A stretch of 64,000 nt of DNA from CBDBJK01 sp965206395. Its GTDB lineage: Bacteria > Chloroflexota > Dehalococcoidia > Lucifugimonadales > CATOSD01. Below, piece by piece: positions 28,649 to 38,553 of the stretch (position 1 is its first letter; each line of letters opens with the position of its first letter). Both the position numbers and the translations under genes were made by a program. The notes under the pieces are model-generated. The model did not search any database. It had not been told where the DNA came from and saw only the letters and a program-made list of their open reading frames with translations. The stretch is from positions 1 through 64,000 of the forward strand of contig CBDBJK010000004.1 of the NCBI GenBank assembly GCA_965206395.1, in the 5' to 3' direction.

Positions 28649-28942
28649 GATAACACCTCCCCAGTATCTGACCCTAGCTGGCAAAGTGTAACAACTTAGA
28701 AAAGATGATGTATGACAGCTTTAATGCCAGTCGGGACGGTTATCATTCTAGCAACTCAGCTATAGACAATGGCGGCCTTCCTAGCTGTTCATTGAGCCAA
28801 ATGCAAAATAAGTACACAGGCTAACTGTCGGTTAAAGTCACCTTCTTTTCAATTCTAATTTCTCTGGCTCACACCAAGCGTTTAATCCTCCCCCTCGTCC
28901 TTCTGCCTGCGGAAGGACAGGGGGAGATATGTCCCTTTAGGT
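28649..28942. other. Intergenic region with a palindrome
   Basis: Upstream region of the split phosphatase and downstream region of the carboxyltransferase. Apart from the hairpin at 28888-28926 nothing was recognised. Confidence 0.4.
28888..28926. repeat. Palindrome related to the 1020-1053 hairpin
   Basis: CTCCCCCTCGTCCTTC faces GGAAGGACAGGGGGAG with one bulged base. Both the sequence (CCCCTGTCCTTC core) and the place (just after the stop of a converging gene) match the hairpin at 1020-1053, so this is a dispersed family. Confidence 0.55.
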
Positions 28943-30545
28943 CTAGGGGCGCACAGCACGCTTTGGCGTTTGTGCAAGCTTGGCGAGCAATGGTTGAGCC
29001 AGCTTGACGAACGTGCAGGCAAGGCGGCGTGTGTCGCGCGGGTCGATGAGGTCCACGACATCGCCCTTGTGTGCGGCCCGAAACGGCGAGCGTAGGTGCA
29101 TCAGACGGTTTTCGATCATCTCCCTATGAGCGTCAGGGTCGGGGGCCGCGTCGATCTCGCGCCGATAGGCTGCCCGCGACGCCGCCTTCTATAGGGATGC
29201 CTCCCCATTCTCCCGCAGGCCAGCCGAAACGCAGGTTGAGTCCGTTGGGCAGGCCAAGGCTATGCACCGCATCTGCGGCGACACCATAGGCCTTGCGGAC
29301 GTTGAATTCTACCTTGGGCACCCGAGATTCGGCGCTTGCAATCAACGCACGTGCTCCGCGCCGCATCGTTGCCTTGCGCTCGGCATGTGACCCCAACATG
29401 AAGCCGGGCATGTCAAGGAATACCACGACGGGTAGATTGAAAGCATCGCAAAGATCCACGAAGTGCGTATACTTTTCTGCCGCCCAACCGTCCATAGCGC
29501 CGGCCATGTTATGCGGGTCGCTGCCAATGACGCCGACGCTGTATCCATCTAAACGCGCGAAGCCGGTAATCAAGGCACCGGCCCAGTGGCGTCGCATTTC
29601 GAAAAACTCGCCGTTGTCGACTACGAGTTGAATGAGCTTGCGAGGATCGTAGCCACGACGACGGTTCGGTGGGATGATGTTCAAGAGTTCCTCAGGCCGA
29701 CGATTCGGTGGGTCGCCAGTCTCAACGCGAGGGGCCACATCGTTGGTCGTATTCGGCAGATAGGATATAAATTGCTTTATCTGCTCGAAGGCTTCTTCTT
29801 CCGAATCAGCTTCGTTGTCAACCTGGCCGCTTTCGTGCACGTGCATCTGGGCACCGCCCAACTCCTCCTTGTCGAGTTGCTCGCCGATTGCACGGCGCAC
29901 GACGGGCGGGCCAGACGGAAAGATCTGTGATTGGCCCTTGACCATCACCGTGAAGTGGGACATCAGAGCAAATGCCGCGGGCGCTCCAGCGACTGATCCC
30001 ATTATCCCTGCCGCAACCGGCACACGGCGAAGAAGCTCCACTCCCTGCCACCAGAGGTCGCCGGAAGGCAGACCCATGTGTCCAGCGGCCTCGTCGGATT
30101 TCGAGCTATGACCGACGCCTTCGACTAGCTGAATGTAAGGTATGCCATATTGAATCGCAAGCGGCTGTGTGAACTGGCGCGAATGCTTGTGTACATTGTG
30201 CGGGCTTCCTCCTGAAATCGTGAAATCATCCCCGCCTATGGCGACTGGCCGACCGTTGATCTCAGCCAGGCCCATGACGTAAGCCCCGGGGGTGAATTCG
30301 CGAAGGTTGCCATCCTCGTCATACCCGACTGCACCGACCATGGGGCCTGCTTCGAGGAAACTTCCGGGGTCGATCATCTTTTCGATACGCTCGCGAATGG
30401 TGTAGCGACCGCCGCTATGCTGCCGTTTGATGCGTTCCGGGCCGCCCAATTCTTGGCCGAGACTGCGGATGTATTCCATATCGTCGATGGCATGTTCCCA
30501 GGGCATCCCAGGCTTCCAGGTTTCGCGATTAGGGTCTATGGGCAT
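28943..30545 (-). pseudogene. Acyl-CoA carboxylase carboxyltransferase (beta) subunit, frameshifted near the 3' end
   Basis: ATG 30545 follows GGGAGG. The protein has the two crotonase-like carboxyltransferase halves: G-G-D-D-F-T-I-S-G-G, GSVAGAPAAFALMSH and PSGPPVVRRAIGEQLDKEELGG in the first, GVIGSDPHNMAGAMD and PVVVFLDMPGFMLGS in the second (long ones cited in part). After EGGVA the frame breaks; dropping one G from the GGG at 29173-29175 restores A-A-Y-R-R-E-I-D and the normal tail D-P-R-D-T-R...A-V-R-P, giving 533 residues. The paralogue at 38554-40119 has this tail intact. Without the repair about 75 residues are lost. Confidence 0.85.
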
Positions 30546-31826
30546 TTTAGCCTCCCTGTTGATTCGTCTCTTGAAGTTGTTTGCATATATTACCAATAAT
30601 TAATTTACTGCTGACCTTCTGCGATTCAGACCTCCCTTGCCGGAGTCTGGACTGCTTCTGCTGAAGGCGCGTCGGCCTCGCTGCCCATGCGTCGGACCTG
30701 CTTGCTGCTGCCAATTCCGAGAAGTCCCCATAGGGCCACGGCTCCACCGCCCACTGCCACAACCAGCGGCGCGCTCAGAGAATTCGCAGCGGCTCCCATA
30801 CTGAGGCCGCCTAAGGGCTGCATCAGCGAGTGGGTCATGCCCCAAAGCCCTATCACCCGGCCTCTGTACTCGTCGGGAACAAGGGAGTGCAGCGTACTCT
30901 GCGCGGTAACGCTGAATAGTTGCAGGCTGACGGACCCGAGCCACTCTAGGGCCACTGAAAGGCCATACAAGGGGGAGAATGCAAACGCGATGAGCGTCAC
31001 GCCAAAGGTGGTGGTGCCGCCTACCATCAGCCAGCCTCGCCTGCGATATTGCCCCAGGGAGCCTCCTACGATGGCCCCCATAAGCCCCCCCAATCCCGCC
31101 GATGACAGCAGAAGCCCAATGCCGGAGCCGGAGGCTTCTCCAAGAAGGCTTTGGGCAAAGACGGGCACTAGCGTTATATGGGCCATCCCAAAGAAGGCGT
31201 TGATGAAGCTGCTTCCGACCAGGATTCGGTATACGGGTCTGTCCAGGATGTACCGGAACCCGTCCACCAGCTCTTGAATGGGATTTCCAGCGCCGACTCG
31301 CTCGATTGGCGGCAGGTAGACGCGAAACATCATATATGTGAATATCAGGTACGCCCCAGATACCAGGTAGATCACCGTTGCCGCTCCCACACGAGGCACG
31401 CCGAGGTGATCTATAAGAAGCCCTGCGATGATTGGGGCGAAGATGCGTGTGCCAGGATGGATCGCCGAGTTGAGAGCAACGGCGTTCATCAAATTACGCC
31501 GATCTATGAGGTGCGGGAATATCGCCTGTCGAGACGGTTGATCGAAGGCCTGAAACGCGCTCGATATGAAGACAGCCGTCAGGATATGCCAGACCTGAAC
31601 TGCTCCTGTCAGACCAGCGTCGCAAGTACTAGATAGGCTGCTGCCACCCCCATGGTCGTCGCCATCAGGAGATGCCGCTTGTTTACCTTGTCGGCGGCGA
31701 CCCCCCCTGCCGGGCCCAGCACTAAGGCCGGGAGCAGCCGAGCCAGACCCAGAAACCCCAGTTGCAGCGCGGACCCGGTAAGCGCAAAAACCAGCCAGAC
31801 TTGAACCACTAAGGTGGACCCCATTA

Positions 31827-32762
31827 TTAAGACAGCACGAGGGCTAAATTAAGAGAGTCTCCCACCCCTGCGCTAGGTTTCACCAAGCCCGATGGCAGCC
31901 CTGCTTCTTCAGCTGCTGCTCCCCTTTCTTCCTGGCCATGTTGGTACACCTCTGCTGGGGTCCGGTAGCCCAAAGCCTGGTGAGGCCTCTGCCGGTTGTA
32001 GAACTCCAGGTAGGCATTGATCCCAGTTCGGGCCTCGGCGACGGTCTGGTAAGCTTTCAGATACACCTCCTCGTACTTGATGCTCCGCCACAGCCGCTCC
32101 ACGAAGATGTTGTCCAGGTACCTACCCTTACCATCCATGCTGACCTGGACCCTCTGCTCCTGCAACGTCTGGGTAAAGGCCTCACTGGTGAACTGACTCC
32201 CCTGGTCGGTGTTGAATATCTCCGGTCGTCCCTTACCCAGGGCTTCCTCCAACGCCGCCACGCAGAAGCTGGTGTCCATGGTGTTGGAGAGCTTCCAGGC
32301 CAGCACGTGCCGGCTGTGCCAGTCCATGATGGCCACCAGGTACAGGAAGCCCTTCGCCATGGGGATGTAGGTGATGTCCGCGGCCCAGACCTGGTCGACC
32401 CGATTAACCTCCACTCCCTTCAGCAGATAGGGAAAGATCCGGTGTCCCGGCGCTGGTTTGCTGGTGTTGGGACGCCGGTAGATGGCTTCCAGACCCATCA
32501 ACCGCATCAGCCTTCGAACCCTTTTTCGGCTCACCAGATAGCCCTGTTGCAGCAGCCAGGCCTTCATCTTCCTGGAGCCGTAGAAGGGGGTCTTCAAATA
32601 CTGACGGTCCATCAGGGCCATCAACTCCAGGTCTTCTGCCCTGGTCGGTACCGGCCGGTAGTACACCGAGGCCCGGCTGACGTCCAGCAGGATACATTGA
32701 CGCACCAAAGACAGCTGCTGGTGGTCTCGGTCTATCATGGCTCGCCGTATGCTGCGACTCAT
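31827..32762 (-). CDS. IS3-family transposase OrfB
   Basis: 311 residues with the HTH_21 region near the start and an rve integrase core: D in V-W-A-A-D-I-T-Y-I, D in F-N-T-D-Q-G-S-Q-F-T and E in N-I-F-V-E-R-L-W-R, followed by FYNRQRPHQALGYRTPAEVY. The ATG overlaps the OrfA stop (ATGA), so translation is coupled or joined by frameshift as usual in IS3 elements. Confidence 0.94.
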   Translation of the reverse strand: MSRSIRRAMIDRDHQQLSLVRQCILLDVSRASVYYRPVPTRAEDLELMALMDRQYLKTPFYGSRKMKAWLLQQGYLVSRKRVRRLMRLMGLEAIYRRPNTSKPAPGHRIFPYLLKGVEVNRVDQVWAADITYIPMAKGFLYLVAIMDWHSRHVLAWKLSNTMDTSFCVAALEEALGKGRPEIFNTDQGSQFTSEAFTQTLQEQRVQVSMDGKGRYLDNIFVERLWRSIKYEEVYLKAYQTVAEARTGINAYLEFYNRQRPHQALGYRTPAEVYQHGQEERGAAAEEAGLPSGLVKPSAGVGDSLNLALVLS

Positions 32763-33043
32763 AGACCGGACCTTTCCGACAAAAAATCGCGTTCCACCTT
32801 CAGCTGGCCGATGTGCCGGTAGAGGTGGTTAATCTGAGCTTCCTTGGCTTTCTCCTGGGATTTCTGATTGGTGGCAAATAGCTCCGGGGCTCCTTCCACC
32901 AGGGCCCTTTTCCAGGCGTGAATCTGACTGGGATGGACCTCAAATCGGCTGGCCAGCTGGGCGATGGTCCCTTCCCCCGCAAGGGCGGCCAGGGCCACCT
33001 TGGCCTTGAACGCCGGACTGTGCTTATTCCTCGTCTGCTTCAT
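32759..33043 (-). CDS. IS3-family OrfA (HTH protein)
   Basis: 94 residues from ATG 33043, preceded by AAGGAG. Helix-turn-helix (about 10-50: F-K-A-K-V-A-L-A-A-L, then I-A-Q-L-A-S-R-F-E-V-H-P-S-Q-I-H-A-W-K) and a leucine-rich C-terminal coil. It binds the element's ends and guides OrfB. Confidence 0.92.
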   Translation of the reverse strand: MKQTRNKHSPAFKAKVALAALAGEGTIAQLASRFEVHPSQIHAWKRALVEGAPELFATNQKSQEKAKEAQINHLYRHIGQLKVERDFLSERSGL

Positions 33044-33252
33044 GTCCTGCTCCTTCACGTCGGTTAGTTGCCGGTTATTTTAGGAGCTGGACTCTCTCTT
33101 AGCCAGTTGTCTAGTTTTTGGGTACCACCTCACACCATGAACATCTGCATGCCGGTAATGGAGCTGACATACCCGACCCAGTAGAGACGAAAGTCCTTGT
33201 GGGTCAGGGCAACGGTCATTCCAAATTTACGTGTGAGAGCCGATAGTGCCAT

Positions 33253-33557
33253 TCAACCTCTCTTTAGAGATCGGATACTTCCCTGGAGTCTACCAAGGAG
33301 TCTATCACATCATCCTACTTTTGGAATCTCGTCTGCCGCAAAGGTAACGTGAGAACGATGGTCTGCCTTCAGTCGACACCAGGCCCAAATAAGGGAATCA
33401 TGCCTTCTTCGGCGCGGTTGACGTGATGGGAGGTCGCTGTTACACTCGCCCCGTCGGTGAGGGGAGGATCCTCCAACGCATTGTCCAGGCTGGGAATCGT
33501 CCCAAGGCTCGCCGCTGTTCGGTTACGCCTACGCCACCGAGTTGCTTGCGAAACTAA
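33253..33557. other. Intergenic region without recognised features
   Basis: 305 bp between the MFS start and the second IS1031-like element. No open frame of family similarity was seen. It should contain the MFS promoter, and may contain scraps of a gene removed by a rearrangement next to the IS. Confidence 0.35.
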
Positions 33558-34437
33558 GAGCGTCTAACAAAACCATTATTGGAACAGAAAGCGAGAGCAG
33601 ATGATGGCACAACCTATGGCCAAGAAAGCCTCATGTATGTCTGCCCTGCGCTCATATCGAACCCGTAAGCGTCGGAACTGATGAAGCCAACTCAGGCTTC
33701 TCTCAACCACCCATCTATGCACACCCAACCCGCTGCCATGCGGCTCACCTCGCTTGGCCAGCAGCGGCCAGATATGTCGCTTCTTCAACTCCTTGCGAAC
33801 AGGCTCAGAGTCATACCCTCTGTCTCCCTGCGCCTGAAGAGGACGCTTGCGAGGCCTGCCTCGCTTGCCCTTGACAGCAGGTATGGCATCCACCAACTCA
33901 AGGGCTTGGGTGACATCGTGAGCGTTCGCGCCAGTCAACCTGACCGCCAGTGGAATGCCCTGGGCATCGGTTATGATATGATGCTTGCTACCCGCCTTCG
34001 CCCTGTCCGTGGGGTTGGGGCCTGTTTTCTGCCCCCAAAAACTGCTCGCACTGAAGCACTGTCCAGCACTGCGCGAGTCCAGTCTATGCGCTCAGCTGCT
34101 TGCAGGCGCTCAAGGCATACCAAGTGGATGCGCTCCCAGACTCCCGACTGGTGCCAATCTCTGAGGCGCCTCCAGCAGGTCATCCCACTGCCACAGTCCA
34201 TCTCCTTGGGTAGGTCTTCCCAGCCAATGCCTGTCTTTAGCACGAACAGTATCCCACTTAGGACCTGTCTGTCAGGTATCCTGGGCCTTCCTCCTTTCGG
34301 CTTCGGTGGTTGTGGCGGCAGTAAAGGTTGCACCAGTTCCCAGAATTCATCGCTTACAAGGGGCTTAGACATTAGGTCATCCTCCTCCAGAGAATGTCCA
34401 GATTCTAACCCCTTTTATTAGGTTTTGTTAGACGCTC
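33558..34437 (-). mobile_element. IS5-family element (IS1031-like), copy 2
   Basis: 880 bp, same ends as the copy at 15436-16315 but inverted. The flanks are TAA on the left (33555-33557) and TTA on the right (34438-34440), so the expected 3-bp direct duplication is missing. The element ends 26 bp before the chosen start of a CaiB gene. Confidence 0.9.
33576..34372 (-). CDS. IS1031-like transposase, copy 2 (-1 frameshift)
   Basis: Identical in both translated frames to the transposase at 15501-16297, with the same shift site. Confidence 0.85.
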
Positions 34438-34463
34438 TTAGAATGCAGTTGAACGATGGAATT

Positions 34464-35699
34464 ATGAGCATAACGCCAATGCAAGAGTCTGCGCTGAGCG
34501 GACTCGCCGTAGTTGAGCTATCGGAACAGGTGTCGGGGCCATATTGCGCCAGACTGTTAGGGGCGCTTGGCGCTGAAGTCATCAAAGTGGAGAAAGCTCC
34601 TTCTGGTGACAGGGCAAGAAATATGGGGCCATTCATATCAGATGAGCCTGACCCGGAGATGAGCGCCCTATTCCTCTACCTCAACACCAACAAGAAAAGC
34701 GTTACCCTGGAATGGGAAACCTCTGCTGGCAGAGAAATCCTCGAACGAGTTTTGATGCAGGCCGACGTACTGGTCGAAAGCTTCCCACCAGGTTACATGG
34801 ACAGCCACGGCCTATCGTTTGAGAGCTTGCAGAAGATAAATCCGCGACTAATCATAGTATCGATGTCTGACTTCGGTAGCTCAGGCCCATATCGGGACTG
34901 GACAGCAACGCCGCAGGTGAATCTGGCCCTCGGAGGTTACATGTACCTGTCTGGCGAAGAGACCCGCGAGCCTTTGTCGATGCCCGGCCATCAGGCCGAC
35001 TATCTGGCGGGACTTCACGCTTACCTTGGATGCTTGATGGCTCTATGGTATCGTGACGATTCAGGACTGGGCCAGCGGGTAGAGGTAGCCACGATGGAAT
35101 CGCTCGCTGCTTTAAGCCAGTTCACAACGGTAATGCACACCTACAACGACACGATACGCCGTCGTCACGGCAATCGCTGGGAGTCTGCCAGTTCCTATGG
35201 CAGCTATCTAAATACAGTGCTGCCCTGCAAGGACGGCCACGTCTCATTCACAGTCTCGACCGAGAAGCAGTGGGAATTGTTGTGCGTGATGATCGGTAGA
35301 CCTGACCTTCTCGATGATCCGCGCATGCTCACGTTCCAAAATAGTCGAAGTCACGCCGACGAAATCGATGAAATGCTCCTTGACTGGTTGAAGGACAGGA
35401 CGAAGCAGGAGGTGTTTCAAACGGCGTCAGGGTTATGGTCAGTTCCTGTAGCGCCCGTGTCACAGTTGTCCGAGGTATTGGACGATCCGCAATATCGGTC
35501 CAGGGAACTCTGCATAGAGATAGACCATCCAAGCGCCGGGCTTCTCACATATCCAACTGTTCCGTTCAAAATGAGCGGTAGTCCGCCGAGGTTCGAACGA
35601 GCGCCCCTATTGGGCGAGCACAATTACGAAGTGTATTGGTCTATTCTTGGTTATACTGACGGCGAGTTGGCAAATTTCTCTGAAATGGGGGTCGTGTAA
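34464..35699 (+). CDS. Family III CoA-transferase, type A (CaiB/BaiF)
   Basis: About 411 residues. The frame enters from the IS1031-like element; ATG 34464 is chosen as the most usual start position, but 34443 and 34479 are possible and none has a good ribosome site, perhaps because the IS displaced the leader. Type A traits: GPYCARLLGALGAEVIKVE, LFLYLNTNKKSVTLE, VLPCKDGHVSF. Unlike the other type A proteins here it keeps the catalytic Asp (D179 in Q-A-D-Y-L-A-G). It starts a plus-strand run with a type B partner and a three-part acyl-CoA carboxylase. Confidence 0.85.
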   Translation: MSITPMQESALSGLAVVELSEQVSGPYCARLLGALGAEVIKVEKAPSGDRARNMGPFISDEPDPEMSALFLYLNTNKKSVTLEWETSAGREILERVLMQADVLVESFPPGYMDSHGLSFESLQKINPRLIIVSMSDFGSSGPYRDWTATPQVNLALGGYMYLSGEETREPLSMPGHQADYLAGLHAYLGCLMALWYRDDSGLGQRVEVATMESLAALSQFTTVMHTYNDTIRRRHGNRWESASSYGSYLNTVLPCKDGHVSFTVSTEKQWELLCVMIGRPDLLDDPRMLTFQNSRSHADEIDEMLLDWLKDRTKQEVFQTASGLWSVPVAPVSQLSEVLDDPQYRSRELCIEIDHPSAGLLTYPTVPFKMSGSPPRFERAPLLGEHNYEVYWSILGYTDGELANFSEMGVV

Positions 35700-35731
35700 A
35701 TTTTGCGTCTACGTATTGGGACTCGCGCTTG

Positions 35732-36919
35732 ATGCGTCCCGGAATTCTGTCAAATGTGCGCATTCTCGATCTGACTCGCGTATGGTCTGGCCCACTTGCA
35801 ACCAGGATGTTGGCGGACTTTGGCGCTCAGGTAATCAAAATTGGAGACCCAAGGGTGCCTGTCGCACGGACTAGCGGCCTTTTCAACAAGCTAAACCGCA
35901 ACAAGCTAAGCCTCGCTCTACTTCTCGATAACCCCTCCGGGAAAGATATCTTCATGCGACTCGTTGAAATCAGTGACGTTGTCGTCGAAAATTTCAGGCC
36001 CAGAGTCATGGTCAACTTTGGCCTTACGTACGATGCCCTGAGAGAGATAAAGCCAGACATTATCATGATGGCAATGTCTGGCTTTGGAAGCAGCGGCGAG
36101 TATGCGGACTTTCCCGCGTTCGGCTCTTCTGTCGAGACAATGACAGGGATAACCAGCTTGATGGGCTACCCCGGCGGCGCTCCAATGACCTCTGCCGTTG
36201 CTTACCCTGACCCTATTGCGGCTCTCAATGGCGCTTCTGCCCTTATGACCGCGCTCTGGCAGCGCAAGCGCTCTGGCAGGGGTCAATTAATAGACCTGGC
36301 TCTGTCCGAAGGCCCCGTCACCCAGATTGGTGAATTCATACTTGCCTACTCTCGCAACAAAAAACAGCCAGAACTCGTCGGCAACGGTCACGATAAATTC
36401 GCTCCATATGGATGCTATCCTTCCAACGGCGAGGACAAATGGATTACTATATGCGTGCAGTCCGAAAAACAGTGGCAGGCGTTGTGCGGTATAATGGGCA
36501 GTCCGGCATGGGCTTCAGACGGCAAGTTTTCAGACCAGCAGAGCAGGCACGAGCATAGAGATGAGCTTGATACTCTGGTCGGGGAATGGACATTGAAGCA
36601 CGAAGCGCAAGCCCTGATGCGATTGCTTCAAGAACGAGGCATTGCCGCTGGAGCAGTAGTCAATGCGAAGGAGCTGCTTGAGGACCCTCACCTGAATGAA
36701 CGGGGCTATTTTGCTGAGATAGACGAACCTGACATTGGCAACATCCGTTATCCGGGCCAGGCCATCCGAATGTCGGCAACTCCGTTGCTGGACTGGAAGC
36801 CAGCACCGCGACTGGGGGAGCACAGCCGACGGATTCTCGAAGACCTTTTGCAACTTTCTGAGGATATAATATACGAGCTTGAAGCGCAGGGCGTCGTTGG
36901 TTCTTGGCCTGCGGAATAA
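35732..36919 (+). CDS. Family III CoA-transferase, type B (CaiB/BaiF)
   Basis: 395 residues from ATG 35732, 32 bp after the type A gene. Type B traits: GAQVIKI, short region before LNRNKLSLAL, LAYSRNKKQPELVGN and APYGCYPSNGEDKW. Catalytic Asp D160 in A-Y-P-D-P-I-A-A. The product probably pairs with the upstream protein. The next gene is a biotin carrier 24 bp on, so CoA activation and carboxylation of one substrate may be linked. Confidence 0.86.
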   Translation: MRPGILSNVRILDLTRVWSGPLATRMLADFGAQVIKIGDPRVPVARTSGLFNKLNRNKLSLALLLDNPSGKDIFMRLVEISDVVVENFRPRVMVNFGLTYDALREIKPDIIMMAMSGFGSSGEYADFPAFGSSVETMTGITSLMGYPGGAPMTSAVAYPDPIAALNGASALMTALWQRKRSGRGQLIDLALSEGPVTQIGEFILAYSRNKKQPELVGNGHDKFAPYGCYPSNGEDKWITICVQSEKQWQALCGIMGSPAWASDGKFSDQQSRHEHRDELDTLVGEWTLKHEAQALMRLLQERGIAAGAVVNAKELLEDPHLNERGYFAEIDEPDIGNIRYPGQAIRMSATPLLDWKPAPRLGEHSRRILEDLLQLSEDIIYELEAQGVVGSWPAE

Positions 36920-36943
36920 TATTACGTAGTAAGGTGAATAATA

Positions 36944-37168
36944 GTGGAAACCAAAACGATCAACTCTCCTATGACTGGGCGCATTATCGAGGTAGTGGTG
37001 AGCGATGGCGATGAGATAAGCACAGGCGACATGCTTCTGGTGCTGGAGTCCATGAAAATGGAAAACGAAATTTACTCCGAGTACAGCGGCACAATAGCCA
37101 AAGTTCATGTGAAAGAATTACAGAATGTAACAGAGGACGACCCCCTCATTGATGTCCAGATTTCTTAA
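36944..37168 (+). CDS. Stand-alone biotin carboxyl carrier protein
   Basis: A 74-residue single biotinyl domain from GTG 36944, with AAGGTGA upstream. The biotinylation site is E-S-M-K-M-E-N with Lys38. It lacks the N-terminal arm of AccB and is the size of a lone lipoyl/biotinyl domain. It would carry CO2 between the biotin carboxylase and carboxyltransferase encoded next to it. Confidence 0.92.
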   Translation: METKTINSPMTGRIIEVVVSDGDEISTGDMLLVLESMKMENEIYSEYSGTIAKVHVKELQNVTEDDPLIDVQIS

Positions 37169-37194
37169 CGTCCCGCAAGAGGTGAATATCTAAC

Positions 37195-38538
37195 GTGTTT
37201 CGGAAGGTGCTGATAGCAAATAGGGGTGAAATCGCGTGTCGTGTTATCCGGACATGCCGTGAACTAGGTATTCAGACGTTAGCTGTCTACACCAACGCCG
37301 AACCCCGTAGCCTTTACGCTGAAATGGCAGACGAGGCATATCTTCTGCCCGAGGAAAGCATGCCCGCAGCCAGCTACCTTAACATCGACTCGATGGTTGA
37401 TGCGGCGCGGTCAACGAATGCTGACGCCATTCATCCCGGTTACGGCTTCCTCTCCGAAAACCCGAATTTCGCGCGTGCATGCGAAAATGCGGGCATCGTG
37501 TTCATCGGGCCGCCCAGTGATGTCATTGAGGCCATGGCGAACAAACGACTGGCTAGACATCAACTAGCACAGCTTGGGGTTCCCGTGCTTCCCGGTACTA
37601 CCGTGCACCTCGACGGCGGCGCTGTAATCGAGGAAGCTGCCCTTGAGTTGGGATTGCCTGTAATGGTAAAGGCCAGCGAAGGCGGCGGCGGCATTGGCCT
37701 ATCATTTGTCGAGGATTCGGCAAGGCTTGCTAGAGCCGTATCAAGGGCACGGTCAACCGCGCAACGAGCGTTTGGCAGCACCGACATTTACCTGGAAAAG
37801 TACATACGTGGCGCTCGTCATGTGGAAGTCCAGATATTGGCCGACCAGCATGGCAACTATCTGCATCTGTACGAGAGGGAGTGCTCCGTGCAGCGGCGTC
37901 ATCAAAAGCTCATAGAGGAAACGCCTTCGCCCGCTCTGACGCCCGACCAACGCCAGCAATTGCTGGACTCTGCGCTCATGGCAGCCAGGGGAATCGGATA
38001 CCAGAACGCCGGCACGTTCGAGTTTCTGCTCGCTCCTGATGGCGCTTTCTATTTCCTGGAAGCCAATACTCGGCTGCAAGTGGAGCACGGCGTCACGGAG
38101 CTTACTACAGGCGTTGATCTCGTGGAGCATCAGTTACGAGTTGCGGCAGGCCAGCCGCTTGATATGAGTCAATCCGATGTTAGTCAAAAAGGCCATTCCA
38201 TCGAATGCCGAGTCTACGCCGAGAACCCCGAGACGTTTCTGCCTTCACCTGGTACGATAACGTCATGGAGCATGCCAGAAGGCGATCACATCAGGGTTGA
38301 CTCGGCGATGCGAGAGGGAGACGAGGTAACAACATTTTTCGACCCTCTTCTGGCAAAAGTCCTTGTTCTGCAAGACACGAGGCAGCAAGCCGTAGACGCC
38401 ATGATACAGGCGTTGGTAAGTTTCACTATTGAAGGCGTGACCACAAACATACCATTTCTCATCAAAGCGTTATCATCGCCACAATTCAGGAGCGGACAAT
38501 ACTCCACGCTTCTCGCTGATGAGCTAGCAAAGCAGTAA
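37195..38538 (+). CDS. Biotin carboxylase subunit of an acyl-CoA carboxylase
   Basis: 447 residues, the length of a biotin carboxylase without fused carrier. Domains: N-terminal Rossmann (F-R-K-V-L-I-A-N-R-G-E-I-A), HPGYGFLSEN, ATP-grasp with the glycine loop A-S-E-G-G-G-G-I-G (about 161-169), then F-L-E-A-N-T-R-L-Q-V-E-H-G-V-T-E, where E-A-N replaces the common E-M-N and G replaces P. It uses ATP and bicarbonate to carboxylate the biotin on the preceding protein. GTG start with AGAGGTGA. Confidence 0.93.
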   Translation: MFRKVLIANRGEIACRVIRTCRELGIQTLAVYTNAEPRSLYAEMADEAYLLPEESMPAASYLNIDSMVDAARSTNADAIHPGYGFLSENPNFARACENAGIVFIGPPSDVIEAMANKRLARHQLAQLGVPVLPGTTVHLDGGAVIEEAALELGLPVMVKASEGGGGIGLSFVEDSARLARAVSRARSTAQRAFGSTDIYLEKYIRGARHVEVQILADQHGNYLHLYERECSVQRRHQKLIEETPSPALTPDQRQQLLDSALMAARGIGYQNAGTFEFLLAPDGAFYFLEANTRLQVEHGVTELTTGVDLVEHQLRVAAGQPLDMSQSDVSQKGHSIECRVYAENPETFLPSPGTITSWSMPEGDHIRVDSAMREGDEVTTFFDPLLAKVLVLQDTRQQAVDAMIQALVSFTIEGVTTNIPFLIKALSSPQFRSGQYSTLLADELAKQ

Positions 38539-38553
38539 ACAAGGAGACTACAC

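Larger units (their letters stand above)
31810..33132 (-). mobile_element. IS3-family element inside the MFS gene
   Basis: 1323 bp with related ends T-G-A-G-G-T-G-G-T-A-C-C-C and T-A-A-G-G-T-G-G-A-C-C-C, flanked by a 3-bp CAC duplication (31807-31809 and 33133-33135; GTG on the MFS strand). Both transposase frames are intact. Single copy in the window. Confidence 0.92.
30626..33252 (-). pseudogene. MFS transporter split by an IS3 element and a 1-base deletion
   Basis: The first 40 codons (ATG 33252 after AGAGAGG; ...F-R-L-Y-W-V-G-Y-V-S-S-I-T-G-M-Q) lie beyond the IS3 element, and the frame resumes exactly at 31806 (V-Q-V-W-L-V-F). A second lesion is at about 31610: one missing base after A-T-L-V, since the other frame continues with L-T-G-A-V-Q-V-W-H-I-L and F-Q-A-F-D-Q-P-S-R-Q. 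The rest holds the remaining membrane helices of an EntS-like (MFS_3) exporter. Repaired length is 433 residues. Two independent lesions make decay likely. Confidence 0.88.
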
